Assembly: GCA_963708095.1 (NCBI GenBank)
Contig: OY970182.1
Coordinates: 4,588,001 to 4,652,000 of the forward strand
Length of the DNA: 64,000 nt
From: JAJZVS01 sp963708095
GTDB lineage: Bacteria > Pseudomonadota > Alphaproteobacteria > Acetobacterales > Acetobacteraceae
Direction: 5' to 3'
The notes under the pieces were generated by a model. That model saw only the letters and a list, made by a program, of their open reading frames with translations, made no database searches and was not told the origin of the DNA. Made by a program: the position numbers and the translations under genes. Of this stretch, positions 43,367 through 51,994 are shown in pieces (within the stretch, counting starts at the first letter, position 1; each line of letters begins with the position of its first letter).

Positions 43367-44760
43367 GCGGTCCACCCGTCCTGTTTCAGGACCTCGCCGG
43401 CGAGGTAGAGGCTGCCGCAGATCAGCACGCGCGCCGATGATCCCCCCCGCGGCGTCTCCTGCGGCAGGCGGCGGAGCGCATCGGCCACCAGCGGCCCGGG
43501 CCGCGCCACGCCGCCGGACGCGGCGACGATCTTGGCGACCGGCAGCGCCAGGTGCTGCTCCGGTTCCGCCACCGCCCAGACGCTCGCGGCATGCGCCAGC
43601 AGCGGGCGGAGGAACTCGGCCGTGTCCTTCGCCTGTTTCATGCCCACCACCAGATGTACGGGCCGGTCCGACCAGGAAGCGAGCTGCACCGCCAGCACCG
43701 CCCCGGCGCCGGGGTTATGGCCACCGTCCAGCCACAGCTCCCACCCCGGCGGCAGCAGCGCGGCGAGCTGGCCCGTGAGCCGTTGCAGCCGCGCCGGCCA
43801 CTCCGCGCGCCCAATGCCGGCGGCAAGCGCGCGGTCCGGCACGCCGAGGCCGGCGGCGCCCAGGGTTGCAGCACGTAGGGTTGCAGCACGCAGGGCGGCG
43901 ATGGCGATCCCCGCGTTGTCCCACTGATACGCGCCCAGCAGCCCCGGGGCCGGCAGGTCGAGCGTGCCGGCGGCATCGCGGTATCGTCCGGCCGCAACCT
44001 CCCAGTCCCGTCCGCGCAACAGGACCGGCGCGCCGCGATCGGCCGCGTGGTCCAGCAAGACCCTTTGGGCCTCCTCCGGCTGCGCCCCGATCACCACCGG
44101 GACGCCGGACTTCATGATCCCGGCCTTCTCCGCCGCGATCGCCGCCAAGGTCTCGCCCAGCAGTTCCCGGTGGTCCAGCGAGATGGAGGTGATTGCGGTG
44201 GCGGCCGGGTGCGCGATCACGTTGGTGGCGTCGCCGCGGCCGCCGAGGCCCACTTCCAGCACGCAGAGATCGGCGGGGGTGCGGGCGAACAGGACGAAGG
44301 CGACGGCGGTGATCACCTCGAACACGGTGATCGGCGCGCCGGCGTTCACCTGTTCGACCTCCTCCAGCGTCTCCGCCAGCACGGTGTCGGAGACCAGGCT
44401 GCCGGCCAGGCGGAAGCGCTCGTTGAAGCGGACGAGGTGGGGTGAGGTGTAGACGTGCACGCGCAGCCCCGCCGCCTCGGCCATGGCGCGGAGGAAGGCG
44501 CAGGTGCTGCCCTTGCCGTTGGTGCCGGCAACGTGGATCACCGGCGGGAGGTGCCGTTCGGGCGCGCCGAGCTTCGCCAGCAGGGCGATCAGCCGGTCGA
44601 GGCTGAGGTCGATCAGGCGGGGATGCAGCCCGTGCAGGCGGGCGATCAGCCCGTCGATCCGGGCGGCGGGTGGGACGGGCAGCGGTGCCGGCAGCGCCCG
44701 AACCGACGATCGCATTGCGATCGGAGGGTGTACAGCGCCGGTGTCGTCAGCGTCGGTCAT
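43363..44760 (-). CDS. folC: Dihydrofolate synthase/folylpolyglutamate synthase FolC
   Basis: 465 residues. ATP loop IHVAGTNGKGSTCAFLRAM, then YTSPHLVRFNERFRL, LEVGLGGRGDATNVI, TSISLDHRELLG and AEKAGIMKSGVPVV; the C-terminal Rossmann domain has LWLDGGHNPGAG. It ligates glutamate to dihydropteroate and extends the polyglutamate tail. The first ~35 residues before RIDGLIARLHGLHP are Pro/Ala-rich and may be partly untranslated. A 15-bp tandem duplication (43862-43891) repeats RAATL in the linker. In many alphaproteobacteria folC follows accD; here it does not. Confidence 0.94.
   Translation of the reverse strand: MTDADDTGAVHPPIAMRSSVRALPAPLPVPPAARIDGLIARLHGLHPRLIDLSLDRLIALLAKLGAPERHLPPVIHVAGTNGKGSTCAFLRAMAEAAGLRVHVYTSPHLVRFNERFRLAGSLVSDTVLAETLEEVEQVNAGAPITVFEVITAVAFVLFARTPADLCVLEVGLGGRGDATNVIAHPAATAITSISLDHRELLGETLAAIAAEKAGIMKSGVPVVIGAQPEEAQRVLLDHAADRGAPVLLRGRDWEVAAGRYRDAAGTLDLPAPGLLGAYQWDNAGIAIAALRAATLRAATLGAAGLGVPDRALAAGIGRAEWPARLQRLTGQLAALLPPGWELWLDGGHNPGAGAVLAVQLASWSDRPVHLVVGMKQAKDTAEFLRPLLAHAASVWAVAEPEQHLALPVAKIVAASGGVARPGPLVADALRRLPQETPRGGSSARVLICGSLYLAGEVLKQDGWTA
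43862..43891. repeat. 15-bp tandem duplication inside folC
   Basis: AGGGTTGCAGCACGT and AGGGTTGCAGCACGC lie head-to-tail and differ at the last base. In the folC frame they add RAATL twice without breaking the gene, in a non-conserved segment. Confidence 0.85.
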
Positions 44761-44892
44761 GTGCGCAAATCCGTCCTTGCGGAGCGGCTCTGCGCCCTCC
44801 GGCCATGGCGCGCGGTAGCGAAGCCGGGTGAGGGATGCAACTCACGTCGGGATGCACCAGCCCGACTCTCGAGGCCTCGGCGCGGCGGGCGG

Positions 44893-45636
44893 TCAACCGG
44901 TGGCCCCGGTCTCCGCGCCGTCAGCGTGGCGCGTCCGGGCTCCGTCCGATGTTTCGGCCGGGCCGGTGAGCGCCAGCCATCCTGCCATCAGTCGGGCGGC
45001 ATCGGGTGCGAAGCTCTCGTCGAGTACGGTTGCCGCGGCGATGCGGTCGGCGCGGAAGTGGCGGTAGTCTTCGCGCAGCTCGCACCAGGCGCAGAGCAGG
45101 GTGGCACCGACATAGTACTCGATCGCAATCGGGCGGACGGTGCGCGCCGTGGTGGTCCCGCCGGCATCGACGTAGTCGAGCCGCAGCTTGCGCGCGGCGC
45201 GGATGGCGGCGCGGATCTCCGAGAGCGCGATCGCCGTGGGCGCCGGCGCACCGCCCTCGGAGACGCGGAACGGCGCGCCGGCCAGATGCGCGCGCAGGCC
45301 CTCCGGCAGCACCGTCCCCAGCTTGGAGAGCACGCTGCGCGCCGCCGCCGCCAGGCCCGGGTCCCCGGTCCGGCGCAGCAGCCGCAGGCCGACGGCGATC
45401 GCCTCGGCCTCCTCCTCGGTGAACATGAGCGGCGGCAGGTCGTAGCCGCGGCGCAGCACGTAGCCGAGGCCGGCGGCACCCTCGATGGGCACGCGGCGAG
45501 CCTGCAACGTTGCAATGTCACGATAGACGGTGCGTGGCGTGACCTCCAACTCCGCCGCGATGGTCGCCGCGGTGATCGGGGCACGGGCGAGGCGCAGCAC
45601 CTGGATGATGTCGAACAGCCGGTCCGCGCGTCGCAT
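44893..45636 (-). CDS. YafY-type regulator with HTH and WYL domains
   Basis: 247 residues. N-terminal winged HTH: MRRADRLFDIIQVLRLARAPITAATIAAELEVTPRTVYRDI, followed by GLGYVLRRGYDLPPLMFTEEEAEAI. The C-terminal WYL domain has RKLRLDYVDAGG, VRPIAIEYYVGATLLCAWCELREDYRHFRADRI, where the classic W-Y-L patch reads as YYV and FRADRI. WYL domains sense nucleotides or other ligands. A CTGACAG-N4-CTGTCAG palindrome lies 19 bp before the start, between this gene and the divergent DMT transporter, and a stronger copy lies upstream of the next operon. GGAGA precedes ATG 45636. Confidence 0.9.
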   Translation of the reverse strand: MRRADRLFDIIQVLRLARAPITAATIAAELEVTPRTVYRDIATLQARRVPIEGAAGLGYVLRRGYDLPPLMFTEEEAEAIAVGLRLLRRTGDPGLAAAARSVLSKLGTVLPEGLRAHLAGAPFRVSEGGAPAPTAIALSEIRAAIRAARKLRLDYVDAGGTTTARTVRPIAIEYYVGATLLCAWCELREDYRHFRADRIAAATVLDESFAPDAARLMAGWLALTGPAETSDGARTRHADGAETGATG

Positions 45637-45654
45637 CGATGCTCTCCGCGGCTG

Positions 45655-45672
45655 CTGACAGGACGCTGTCAG
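45655..45672. promoter_or_regulatory. WYL-regulator operator, copy 1
   Basis: CTGACAG-GACG-CTGTCAG is a perfect inverted repeat with 7-bp arms, between the divergent WYL regulator and DMT transporter genes. The same core recurs at 46817. Confidence 0.75.
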
Positions 45673-45835
45673 GAGGGGGAGCCTATATCCGTCCGCGCAA
45701 CGCCGAAAGGGGGGCGGGAACGGTGCGGCGCGGATCGTGCGCCGCCCGGTCGGAGCACGCAGCCCGGCGCACGTTCCGGAGTGCGGCGGCGCGCCGGCGT
45801 TCCTACCTCCCGGCCGGAGTCGAAAGGGGAACAGG

Positions 45836-46807
45836 ATGGACGCAGATCGCCGCACGGCGCAGCCGGCGATGGGAGGACGGGAATGGATCCTGCTGCTGGC
45901 CCTTGCTGCGCTGTGGGGCGGGTCGTTCTTCTTCGTCAAGGTCCTGGATGGCGAACTGCCGCCGTTTACGATCGTGCTCGGCCGGGTCGGGCTCGCCGCG
46001 CTCATGCTGAACCTGTGGCTGCTGCTGCGGCGGGATTTCATGCCGCGCTCGGTCCGGCTTTGGGGCGCGTTCATCGTGATGGGCGTGCTCAACAACGTCG
46101 TGCCGTTCTCGCTGATCGCCTTCGGCGAAACCCGGATCGCGAGCGGGCTCGCCGCCATCCTCAACGCCACCACGCCGCTGTTCACCGTATTCGTCGCACA
46201 CCTGCTGACCGACAACGAGAGGCTGACGCCGGGCAAGCTGGCCGGCACGGCCATCGGCTTCGCCGGGGTCGCCGTGCTGATCGGGCCGGACGTACTGGCG
46301 GGGTTGGGGCATGGTGATCTGCTCGGTGAGGGCGCCTGCCTGCTGGCCGCGCTCACCTACGGCTTCGCCGGCCTCTACGGCCGCCGGTTCAAGGGCATCG
46401 CGCCCATCAAGGTGGCGACGGGGCAGATGACCGGCAGCACCCTGGTGCTGATTCCCCTTGCGGCGGTGGTGGACCGGCCGTGGACTTTGTCCGCGCCGGA
46501 CGCTTCCGGATGGGGCGCGCTGTTCGGGATCGCGTTGCTGTGCACGGTGGTGGCGTACATCCTCTATTTCCGCATCCTCGCCGTGGCGGGCGCGACCAAC
46601 CTGATGCTCGTCACGTTCCTGATCCCGGTAAGCGCCATCCTGCTCGGCGTTTGCGTGCTGGGCGAAGCGCTGCTGGCGCGGCAGGTCCTGGGGATGGCGC
46701 TGATCGGCGGCGGCCTCGCCTGCATCGACGGACGCCTGCCGCGCCGGCTCGGTGCCGCGTGGCTCCGGCCCCGCGTTGTGGCGGGGCGCGGCGGCCCGTC
46801 GATCTGA
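45836..46807 (+). CDS. DMT-superfamily (EamA) exporter 1
   Basis: 323 residues, ten predicted membrane helices in two EamA halves. First half: WILLLALAALWGGSFFFVKVL, NVVPFSLIAFGETRIASGLAAILNATTPLFTV; second half: LTYGFAGLYGRRF, LLCTVVAYILYFRILAVAGATNLMLVTFLIPVSAILLG. Members export amino acids, metabolites or toxic compounds. ATG 45836 follows AAAGGGGAACAGG. It is divergent from the WYL regulator across operator copy 1 and is probably under its control. Confidence 0.9.
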   Translation: MDADRRTAQPAMGGREWILLLALAALWGGSFFFVKVLDGELPPFTIVLGRVGLAALMLNLWLLLRRDFMPRSVRLWGAFIVMGVLNNVVPFSLIAFGETRIASGLAAILNATTPLFTVFVAHLLTDNERLTPGKLAGTAIGFAGVAVLIGPDVLAGLGHGDLLGEGACLLAALTYGFAGLYGRRFKGIAPIKVATGQMTGSTLVLIPLAAVVDRPWTLSAPDASGWGALFGIALLCTVVAYILYFRILAVAGATNLMLVTFLIPVSAILLGVCVLGEALLARQVLGMALIGGGLACIDGRLPRRLGAAWLRPRVVAGRGGPSI

Positions 46808-46816
46808 GGCCCGGCA

Positions 46817-46840
46817 CTGCTGACAGAACGCTGTCAGCAG
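46817..46840. promoter_or_regulatory. WYL-regulator operator, copy 2
   Basis: CTGCTGACAG-AACG-CTGTCAGCAG is a perfect inverted repeat with 10-bp arms. It contains the CTGACAG-N4-CTGTCAG core of copy 1 and lies 43 bp before the DUF1127 start, so it probably controls the 46883-48692 operon. Confidence 0.78.
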
Positions 46841-46882
46841 GGAGCGTCTATCCTGCCGGAAACGATCGAGAGGAACACCAAC

Positions 46883-47140
46883 ATGCCAGTCCTGCCCTTC
46901 AGCATCACCCCGCCAGTCCTGCCGGCGTCGCGCGGATGGACGCCTGATGTTCCCGGTGTGGGCGCGCCGGCCGATCGCCCGCAGCGGCGCCGCCCGCTGC
47001 GGGCCTTCCTGCGCCGCTGCTGGCTGCGGTATCAATCGCGCACGGAACTGGCCCGGATGAACGCACATATGCTGCGCGACATCGGCATGACCTTCGCTGA
47101 GGCTGAGCGCGAGGCCAGCAAGCCGTTCTGGCGGGCATGA
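46883..47140 (+). CDS. Small DUF1127 (YjiS-type) protein
   Basis: 85 residues. The C-terminal DUF1127 core is clear: LRAFLRRCWLRYQSRTELARMNAHMLRDIGMTFAEAEREASKPFW. These small Arg-rich proteins are linked in some alphaproteobacteria to RNA turnover and phosphate or carbon physiology. GAGAGGAA precedes the ATG. The stop overlaps the next start by ATGA, so it leads a coupled operon behind operator copy 2. Confidence 0.88.
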   Translation: MPVLPFSITPPVLPASRGWTPDVPGVGAPADRPQRRRPLRAFLRRCWLRYQSRTELARMNAHMLRDIGMTFAEAEREASKPFWRA

Positions 47141-48066
47141 TGCCGCGCGAGCGCGCGGCGGGGATGCTGCTGGTGGCGGCCTCGGCCGTCGCCTATAGCA
47201 CGGCCGGGTTCTACACCCGGCTGATCCCGCTCGATCCGTGGACGATCCTGTTCTGGCGCGGGCTGTTTGCCGGCGGGTTCATCGCCGCCTGGGTGTGGGC
47301 GCGCGACGGGCGGCGGGCGCTCGCCGGCGTGCGCGCCATGCGCTGGCCGGGGCTCGTCGTGGCGGCGTGCTCCGGCGTTGCCACCATCCTGTTCATCAAC
47401 GCATTCCGCCGGACCTCGGTCGCCGAGGTGGTGATCATCCTGGCGACCCTGCCGTTCGTCACCGCGGCGATCGGACGGGTCGCTTTCGGGATAAGGGAAC
47501 GCCGGGCCACCCTGGCTGCGAGCGCGCTGGCGCTGGGCGGCGTTGCGTTGATGGTGGGCGGGCCATGGGAAGATGGATGGATGCACGGCCGGATGGTCGG
47601 GGAACTGCTCGCGGCCGGCACGACCGTGCTGATGGCGGTGATGATGCTCACCGTGCGGCGGCACCGCGACACGCCGATGCTGCCGGCCGCCGCGGCCTCG
47701 GCCCTGCTGGCCGCGCTGCTGGCCTCCCCGCTCGCCGCGCCGCTGGCCGTGACCGCGCGGGAGGTGGGAGAGCTCGCCGTGTTCGGCATTACCCAGTTCG
47801 GCCTCGGCCTGTTGTTGCTGACCCTCGGGACGCGGCTGGTCTCGGCCACCGAATCGGCGCTGATCGGCACGATGGAGGTGCCGCTGGCGGCATTGTGGGT
47901 CTGGCTGGCGTTCGCGGAGACGCCGCGATGGAGTACCGTCGCCGGGGGTGCGGTGGTGATCGCCGCGGTGCTCTGGCACGTGGGATGGAGCGGAGTGCAG
48001 GCCCCGCGGCCGATGCCGGTAGCAGCGGCTGACGGTGCGCCGCCACAGCAAAGGAGTGTTGCATGA
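47137..48066 (+). CDS. DMT-superfamily (EamA) exporter 2
   Basis: 309 residues, about ten membrane helices: GMLLVAASAVAYSTAGFYTRLI, TILFWRGLFAGGFIAAWVWA, ATILFINAFRRTSVAEVVIILATLPFVTA, and a second EamA half ending ESALIGTMEVPLAALWVWLAFAETP. Different subfamily from exporter 1. Both ends overlap neighbours by ATGA (DUF1127 before, glutathione transferase after), so all three are translated as one coupled unit. Confidence 0.9.
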   Translation: MMPRERAAGMLLVAASAVAYSTAGFYTRLIPLDPWTILFWRGLFAGGFIAAWVWARDGRRALAGVRAMRWPGLVVAACSGVATILFINAFRRTSVAEVVIILATLPFVTAAIGRVAFGIRERRATLAASALALGGVALMVGGPWEDGWMHGRMVGELLAAGTTVLMAVMMLTVRRHRDTPMLPAAAASALLAALLASPLAAPLAVTAREVGELAVFGITQFGLGLLLLTLGTRLVSATESALIGTMEVPLAALWVWLAFAETPRWSTVAGGAVVIAAVLWHVGWSGVQAPRPMPVAAADGAPPQQRSVA

Positions 48067-48692
48067 CCGACGAACTCGTCTTCTACACCAACCCGGCGTC
48101 GCGCGGGCGGATCGTGCGCTGGATGCTGGAGGAGACCGGCCAGCGATACCGCACCGAATTGCTCGACTACGCAACGACGATGAAGGCGCCCGCCTACCTC
48201 GCCATCAACCCGATGGGCAAGGTGCCGGCGCTGCGCCATGGGGACGCGGTCATCACCGAGGCGGCGGCGATCTGCGCCTATCTCGCCGACGCCTTTCCCG
48301 GCGCGGGTCTCGCGCCGCCGCCCGGCGACCGGCGCCGCGGCGCCTACTACCGCTGGCTGTTCTTCGCCGCAGGGCCACTGGAGGCGGCGGTGACGAACAA
48401 GGCGCTCGGCGTCGAAGTGCCGGAAGGGCGCGAGCGGATGGTCGGCTACGGGTGTTTCGACGACGTGATGAACACGCTGGAGGATGCGCTCGCCGCCGAC
48501 GGCTATCTGGCGGGCGACGGCTTCACGGCTGCGGACCTCTACGTCGGCTCGCATCTCGGTTGGGGCATGATGTTCGGCACGATCGAGAAGCGCCCGGCGT
48601 TCGAGCGCTACCAGACCCGGCTCGCCGGCCGCCCGGCTGCCGTGCGGGCGAAAGAGATCGACGACGCGGCGATGGCGCCTCCCGCCGGGTAG
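48063..48692 (+). CDS. Glutathione S-transferase
   Basis: 209 residues. N-terminal thioredoxin fold: ELVFYTNPASRGRIVRWMLEETG (Ser in the active-site loop), LAINPMGKVPALRHGDAVITEAAAICAYLAD with the cis-Pro and the E-[SA] glutathione site. The C-terminal helical domain (GDGFTAADLYVGSHLGW) completes the fold. It would conjugate glutathione to electrophiles or reduce peroxides. AAAGGAG and an ATGA overlap precede the start. With the exporter it suggests a conjugate-and-export response controlled by the WYL regulator, which is inference. Confidence 0.9.
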   Translation: MTDELVFYTNPASRGRIVRWMLEETGQRYRTELLDYATTMKAPAYLAINPMGKVPALRHGDAVITEAAAICAYLADAFPGAGLAPPPGDRRRGAYYRWLFFAAGPLEAAVTNKALGVEVPEGRERMVGYGCFDDVMNTLEDALAADGYLAGDGFTAADLYVGSHLGWGMMFGTIEKRPAFERYQTRLAGRPAAVRAKEIDDAAMAPPAG

Positions 48693-48708
48693 GCGCGCCC
48701 CGCCGCGG

Positions 48709-50280
48709 TCAGTGCGCGTCGGCGCGCGGCGCGGCGGGTGCGGCCACCTTGCGCAGGAACGGCACCGCCAGGGTTGCGAGTACGAAGGCCAGCATGATGG
48801 CGCGGAACGCGTCGGCATAGGCAAGCGTTGCGGCTTCCCGGTACGCCAGCGCGTGCAATTGCAGCAGCGCCGCCCGCGCGCCCGCCGCGGCGCTGCCCAG
48901 CACCGCGGCGTCGTGGTGCGCGAGGCCGGCGAGCAGCCGCAGCATCGGTCCGTTTGCCGGCGTCAGGTTCGATGCGATATCCAGGAAGTGGCGGTTGGTG
49001 GAATCGTTCACGATCGCCCCGCACACCGCGATGCCGACCGCGCCTCCCAGGTTGCGCATCATGTTGAACAGGCCCGATGCGTATTTCAGCCGCTCCGGCG
49101 GCAGGCTGCCGAGGCCCAGGGTCACACTCGGCGCCACCGCGAAGACCTGCGGGAAGCCGCGCAGAAGCTGCGGGATCAGCAACTGGTCCGCACCCCAGTT
49201 GTGCGTGATGAAACTGAACGACCACATCGAAAGCCCGAAGCAGGCCAGACCGAACCCCATCAGCCAGCGCAGGTCGAGCTTGCGTCCCAGCGCCACATAG
49301 ACCGGCACGCCGATCACCGAGGCGACGCCGGTCGAGAAGATCGCCGTCCCTGTCTGCCAGGCGCTGAACCCACGCACATAGTCGAGGAACAGCGGCGTCA
49401 GGTAGATGGTGGAGAAAATCCCGACCCCGGTCACGAACGACAGCAGGCAGCCCAGCGAGAAGTTGCGATCTCCGAGCGCGCGCAGATCGACCACCGGCCG
49501 CGCGAACGTCAGGCTGCGCGCGACGAAGGCCACGCCGGCGATCGCGGCGATCGCGGCGCAGGTGCGGATGGTGCTATCGCCGAACCAGTTCCAGCGCGCC
49601 CCTTCCTCCAGCACGTATTCCAGGTTGCCGAGGGTCAGCGCCAGCAGCACGATCCCCGCATAGTCGGCACCCTTCAGCAACGAGAGATCGGGCCGGTCGA
49701 TCCGTACCAGTCGCGGCACGGCCAGCGCGATCAAGGTCCCCGGCACCAGGTTCACGTAGAACAGCCAGTGCCAGTTCAGCGTATCGGTGATCCACCCGCC
49801 GATCACCGGTCCCAAGGTTGGCGCGATCGAGGCGATGGACCCGATCACCGCCGCCGCGTAGACCCGCCGCTGGCCCTGGAAATAATGAAACGACGAGGTG
49901 AACACCGTCGGGATCATCGAGGCGCCGAGCAGCCCCTGCAGCGCGCGGAACACGATCATGCTGTCGATGCTCCACGCCAGCCCGCACAGCAGGCTCGCCG
50001 CCGTGAACCCGCCGGCGGAGGCGGCGAACAGCCAGCGGGTGGAGAACACCCGGGTCAGCCAGCCCGACAGCGGAATGACGATGATCTCGGCGATCAGGTA
50101 GGCGGTCTGCACCCAGCCGATCTGGTCCTGCGCCGCCGACAGCCCGCCGCCGATGTCCTGCAACGACGAGGCGACGATCTGGATGTCCAGTAGCGCCACG
50201 AACATCCCCACGCACATAACGGCGAAGGGGAAGATGCCGCCTGAATGACGCCCTGGGGGACGCGCGGCGGGGTCGCTCAT
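48709..50280 (-). CDS. DHA2-family multidrug exporter (EmrB-type MFS)
   Basis: 523 residues, 14 membrane helices expected. FAVMCVGMFVALLDIQIVASSLQDIGG gives motif D1 of DHA2 transporters; GWLTRVFSTRWLF and the motif C stretch GSIASIAPTLGPVIGGWITD follow. Proton-driven export of drugs or dyes through a tripartite pump with the HlyD-type protein encoded just upstream. ATG 50280 overlaps the HlyD stop by ATGA. No outer-membrane TolC-type gene is seen in the window. Confidence 0.92.
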   Translation of the reverse strand: MSDPAARPPGRHSGGIFPFAVMCVGMFVALLDIQIVASSLQDIGGGLSAAQDQIGWVQTAYLIAEIIVIPLSGWLTRVFSTRWLFAASAGGFTAASLLCGLAWSIDSMIVFRALQGLLGASMIPTVFTSSFHYFQGQRRVYAAAVIGSIASIAPTLGPVIGGWITDTLNWHWLFYVNLVPGTLIALAVPRLVRIDRPDLSLLKGADYAGIVLLALTLGNLEYVLEEGARWNWFGDSTIRTCAAIAAIAGVAFVARSLTFARPVVDLRALGDRNFSLGCLLSFVTGVGIFSTIYLTPLFLDYVRGFSAWQTGTAIFSTGVASVIGVPVYVALGRKLDLRWLMGFGLACFGLSMWSFSFITHNWGADQLLIPQLLRGFPQVFAVAPSVTLGLGSLPPERLKYASGLFNMMRNLGGAVGIAVCGAIVNDSTNRHFLDIASNLTPANGPMLRLLAGLAHHDAAVLGSAAAGARAALLQLHALAYREAATLAYADAFRAIMLAFVLATLAVPFLRKVAAPAAPRADAH

Positions 50281-51428
50281 CGCGATGGCTTCGTATCGAC
50301 GCTGACGGTGGTGGAGAGCCCGGCGCGCAGCAGCGCCAGCCCGTCCGCCGGTCCGGTGAGCACGATCCGCACCGGCACCCGCTGTACGATCTTGGTGAAG
50401 TTGCCGGTGGCGTTCTGCGGCGGGATCACGCTGAACACCGCGCCCGTGGCCGGCGCCAGGCTGAGCACCCGGCCGGTGTAGGGATGGCCGGGCGCAATGT
50501 CGGCGACCACGCGTGCGGGCTGGCCCGGACGCATGGCGGCGAGCTCGTCTTCCTTGAAATTGGCGTCCACCCAAAGCCCGTGCGCCGGCACGATCGACAG
50601 CAGCGCAGTGCCGGCGGTGACATAGGCGCCGACCTCGGCCGCGCGGTCGCCCACATAGCCGGCGATCGGTGCGACGATCCGCGTGTAGCCGAGGTCGAGC
50701 CGGGCGGTGGCAAGCTCCGCCTGCGCCTGGGCCAGGGCGGCGTGCGCCTCCGCGGTCTCGGCGGTCAGCACGACCAATTGCCGCCGCGCGGCCTCCAGCG
50801 CGGCGCGGGCGGCCAGCACTGCCGCGCCGGCCTGGCGGTCCTCGGACAAAGCGCGCTGCGCCGCCTGCACCGAGCCGGCTGCCGTGCGCGCCAGGGTGCG
50901 GTAGCGGGCGGCGTCCTCGGTGGCGAAGGCGGCGGCCGCGCTGCGCGCGGCCAGGGTCGCCGCGGCCTGCCGGATTAGCGTGCGCTGCAAGGTCAGCCGG
51001 GCGGCGAGGGTGGCGAGCGCGGCGTCCCGGCTCCCCACGACCGCCTGGGCACGCGCGAACTGCGCCGCGTAGTCGGCCGGGTCGAGCGTGATCACCGTCT
51101 GGCCGGCGTGCACCAGTTGATTGTCGGCCACCAGGATGCGGGCGACGAAGCCCGGCACCCGGGCGGACAGGGTGGTGACGTTGCCGCCGACATAGGCATC
51201 GTCGGTGGTCGCAATGAAGCGGCCGGTGCGCCACCAATTCCAGCCGTACCAGCCGATCGCGCCGAGCGCGACGAGGCCGGCAAGCGCCAGCACCACGCGG
51301 CGGGGCGGGCGGGCCAGCCGGCGCCGTGTGGGCCGGAGGTCGGGGCGGGGCTCGGCGGCGACCGGGGAGGCCGCCGGTTCGGGGGCCGGGGCGGCGGGGC
51401 GCTCGCGCTCGAGGATCTGATCGCTCAT
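50277..51428 (-). CDS. HlyD/EmrA-type membrane fusion protein
   Basis: 383 residues. A Pro/Arg-rich cytoplasmic start, one membrane helix (VVLALAGLVALGAIGWYGWNWW), then the biotinyl-lipoyl hairpin parts: TDDAYVGGNVTTLSARVPGFVARILVADNQLVHAGQTVITLD and LDLGYTRIVAPIAGYVGDRAAEVGAYVTAGTALLSIVP. It bridges the MFS pump to an outer-membrane channel. Overlaps the regulator upstream (ATGA at 51425) and the exporter downstream (ATGA at 50277), giving a fully coupled three-gene operon. Confidence 0.92.
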   Translation of the reverse strand: MSDQILERERPAAPAPEPAASPVAAEPRPDLRPTRRRLARPPRRVVLALAGLVALGAIGWYGWNWWRTGRFIATTDDAYVGGNVTTLSARVPGFVARILVADNQLVHAGQTVITLDPADYAAQFARAQAVVGSRDAALATLAARLTLQRTLIRQAAATLAARSAAAAFATEDAARYRTLARTAAGSVQAAQRALSEDRQAGAAVLAARAALEAARRQLVVLTAETAEAHAALAQAQAELATARLDLGYTRIVAPIAGYVGDRAAEVGAYVTAGTALLSIVPAHGLWVDANFKEDELAAMRPGQPARVVADIAPGHPYTGRVLSLAPATGAVFSVIPPQNATGNFTKIVQRVPVRIVLTGPADGLALLRAGLSTTVSVDTKPSR

Positions 51429-51937
51429 GGCGCCGGTGCGGACCGGAACGGACGGGCGCCGCGTTCGGCGAGGCGCTGGCGCACGGCGTCATCGGCGCCC
51501 GGGCCGGGCACGACGAGGTAGCCGGGGCCGGCGATCGGCTCCCCCGTGTTGCGGTCCACCACCACCGGCTCGACCGGCGCGCCGGTGTCGGCGCGGGCGA
51601 TCTGCACGCTGGGGCCGTCGGGGGCGAAGTGCCGGTTGCCCCAGGCGAGCAGGGCCAGCAGCACCGGGTGGAAGTCCCGGCCGCGTGCGGTCAGCACATA
51701 ATCGTCCCGCGGCGGGTGCTCCTGGTAGCGGCGGCGCTCCAACAGGCCGGACTCGACAAGGGCGTTGAGGCGCCGGGTCAGCATGTTGGGCGCCACGCCG
51801 AGACTTTTCTGGAACTGGTCGAAGCGGGTGAGGCCGTAGAAGGCGTCCCGCAGGATCAGGATGGACCACCACTCGCCCACGCGGTCGAGGCTGCGGGCGA
51901 TCGGGCAGTGCATGGAGCTGAAGCTGGTGCGTTGCAT
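51425..51937 (-). CDS. HxlR-family transcriptional regulator
   Basis: 170 residues. CPIARSLDRVGEWWSILILRDAFYGLTRFDQFQKSLGVAPNMLTRRLNALVESGLLERRRYQEHPPRDDYVLTARG is a complete HxlR winged helix with the early Cys often used for redox or thiol sensing. The extra C-terminal ~60 residues end in a Pro/Arg-rich tail. A perfect palindrome 22 bp upstream is its likely operator. ATG 51937 chosen; ATG 51949 is an in-frame alternative. First gene of the exporter operon. Confidence 0.9.
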   Translation of the reverse strand: MQRTSFSSMHCPIARSLDRVGEWWSILILRDAFYGLTRFDQFQKSLGVAPNMLTRRLNALVESGLLERRRYQEHPPRDDYVLTARGRDFHPVLLALLAWGNRHFAPDGPSVQIARADTGAPVEPVVVDRNTGEPIAGPGYLVVPGPGADDAVRQRLAERGARPFRSAPAP

Positions 51938-51958
51938 GGCGCCGCACATAGCATCATG

Positions 51959-51975
51959 ACTTGCATTATGCAAGT
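51959..51975. promoter_or_regulatory. Palindromic HxlR operator
   Basis: ACTTGCAT-T-ATGCAAGT is a perfect palindrome with 8-bp arms just upstream of the HxlR gene, a position fitting autoregulation of the efflux operon. Confidence 0.75.
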
Positions 51976-51994
51976 ATGCGGGAACGCCCGCGCC

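Noticed and set aside
48709..51492. One 927-codon minus-strand frame as a fusion of exporter and another domain
   Set aside because: The frame is merely open upstream; the exporter starts at 50280, where it overlaps the HlyD stop, and the upstream part is a shadow of the HlyD gene.
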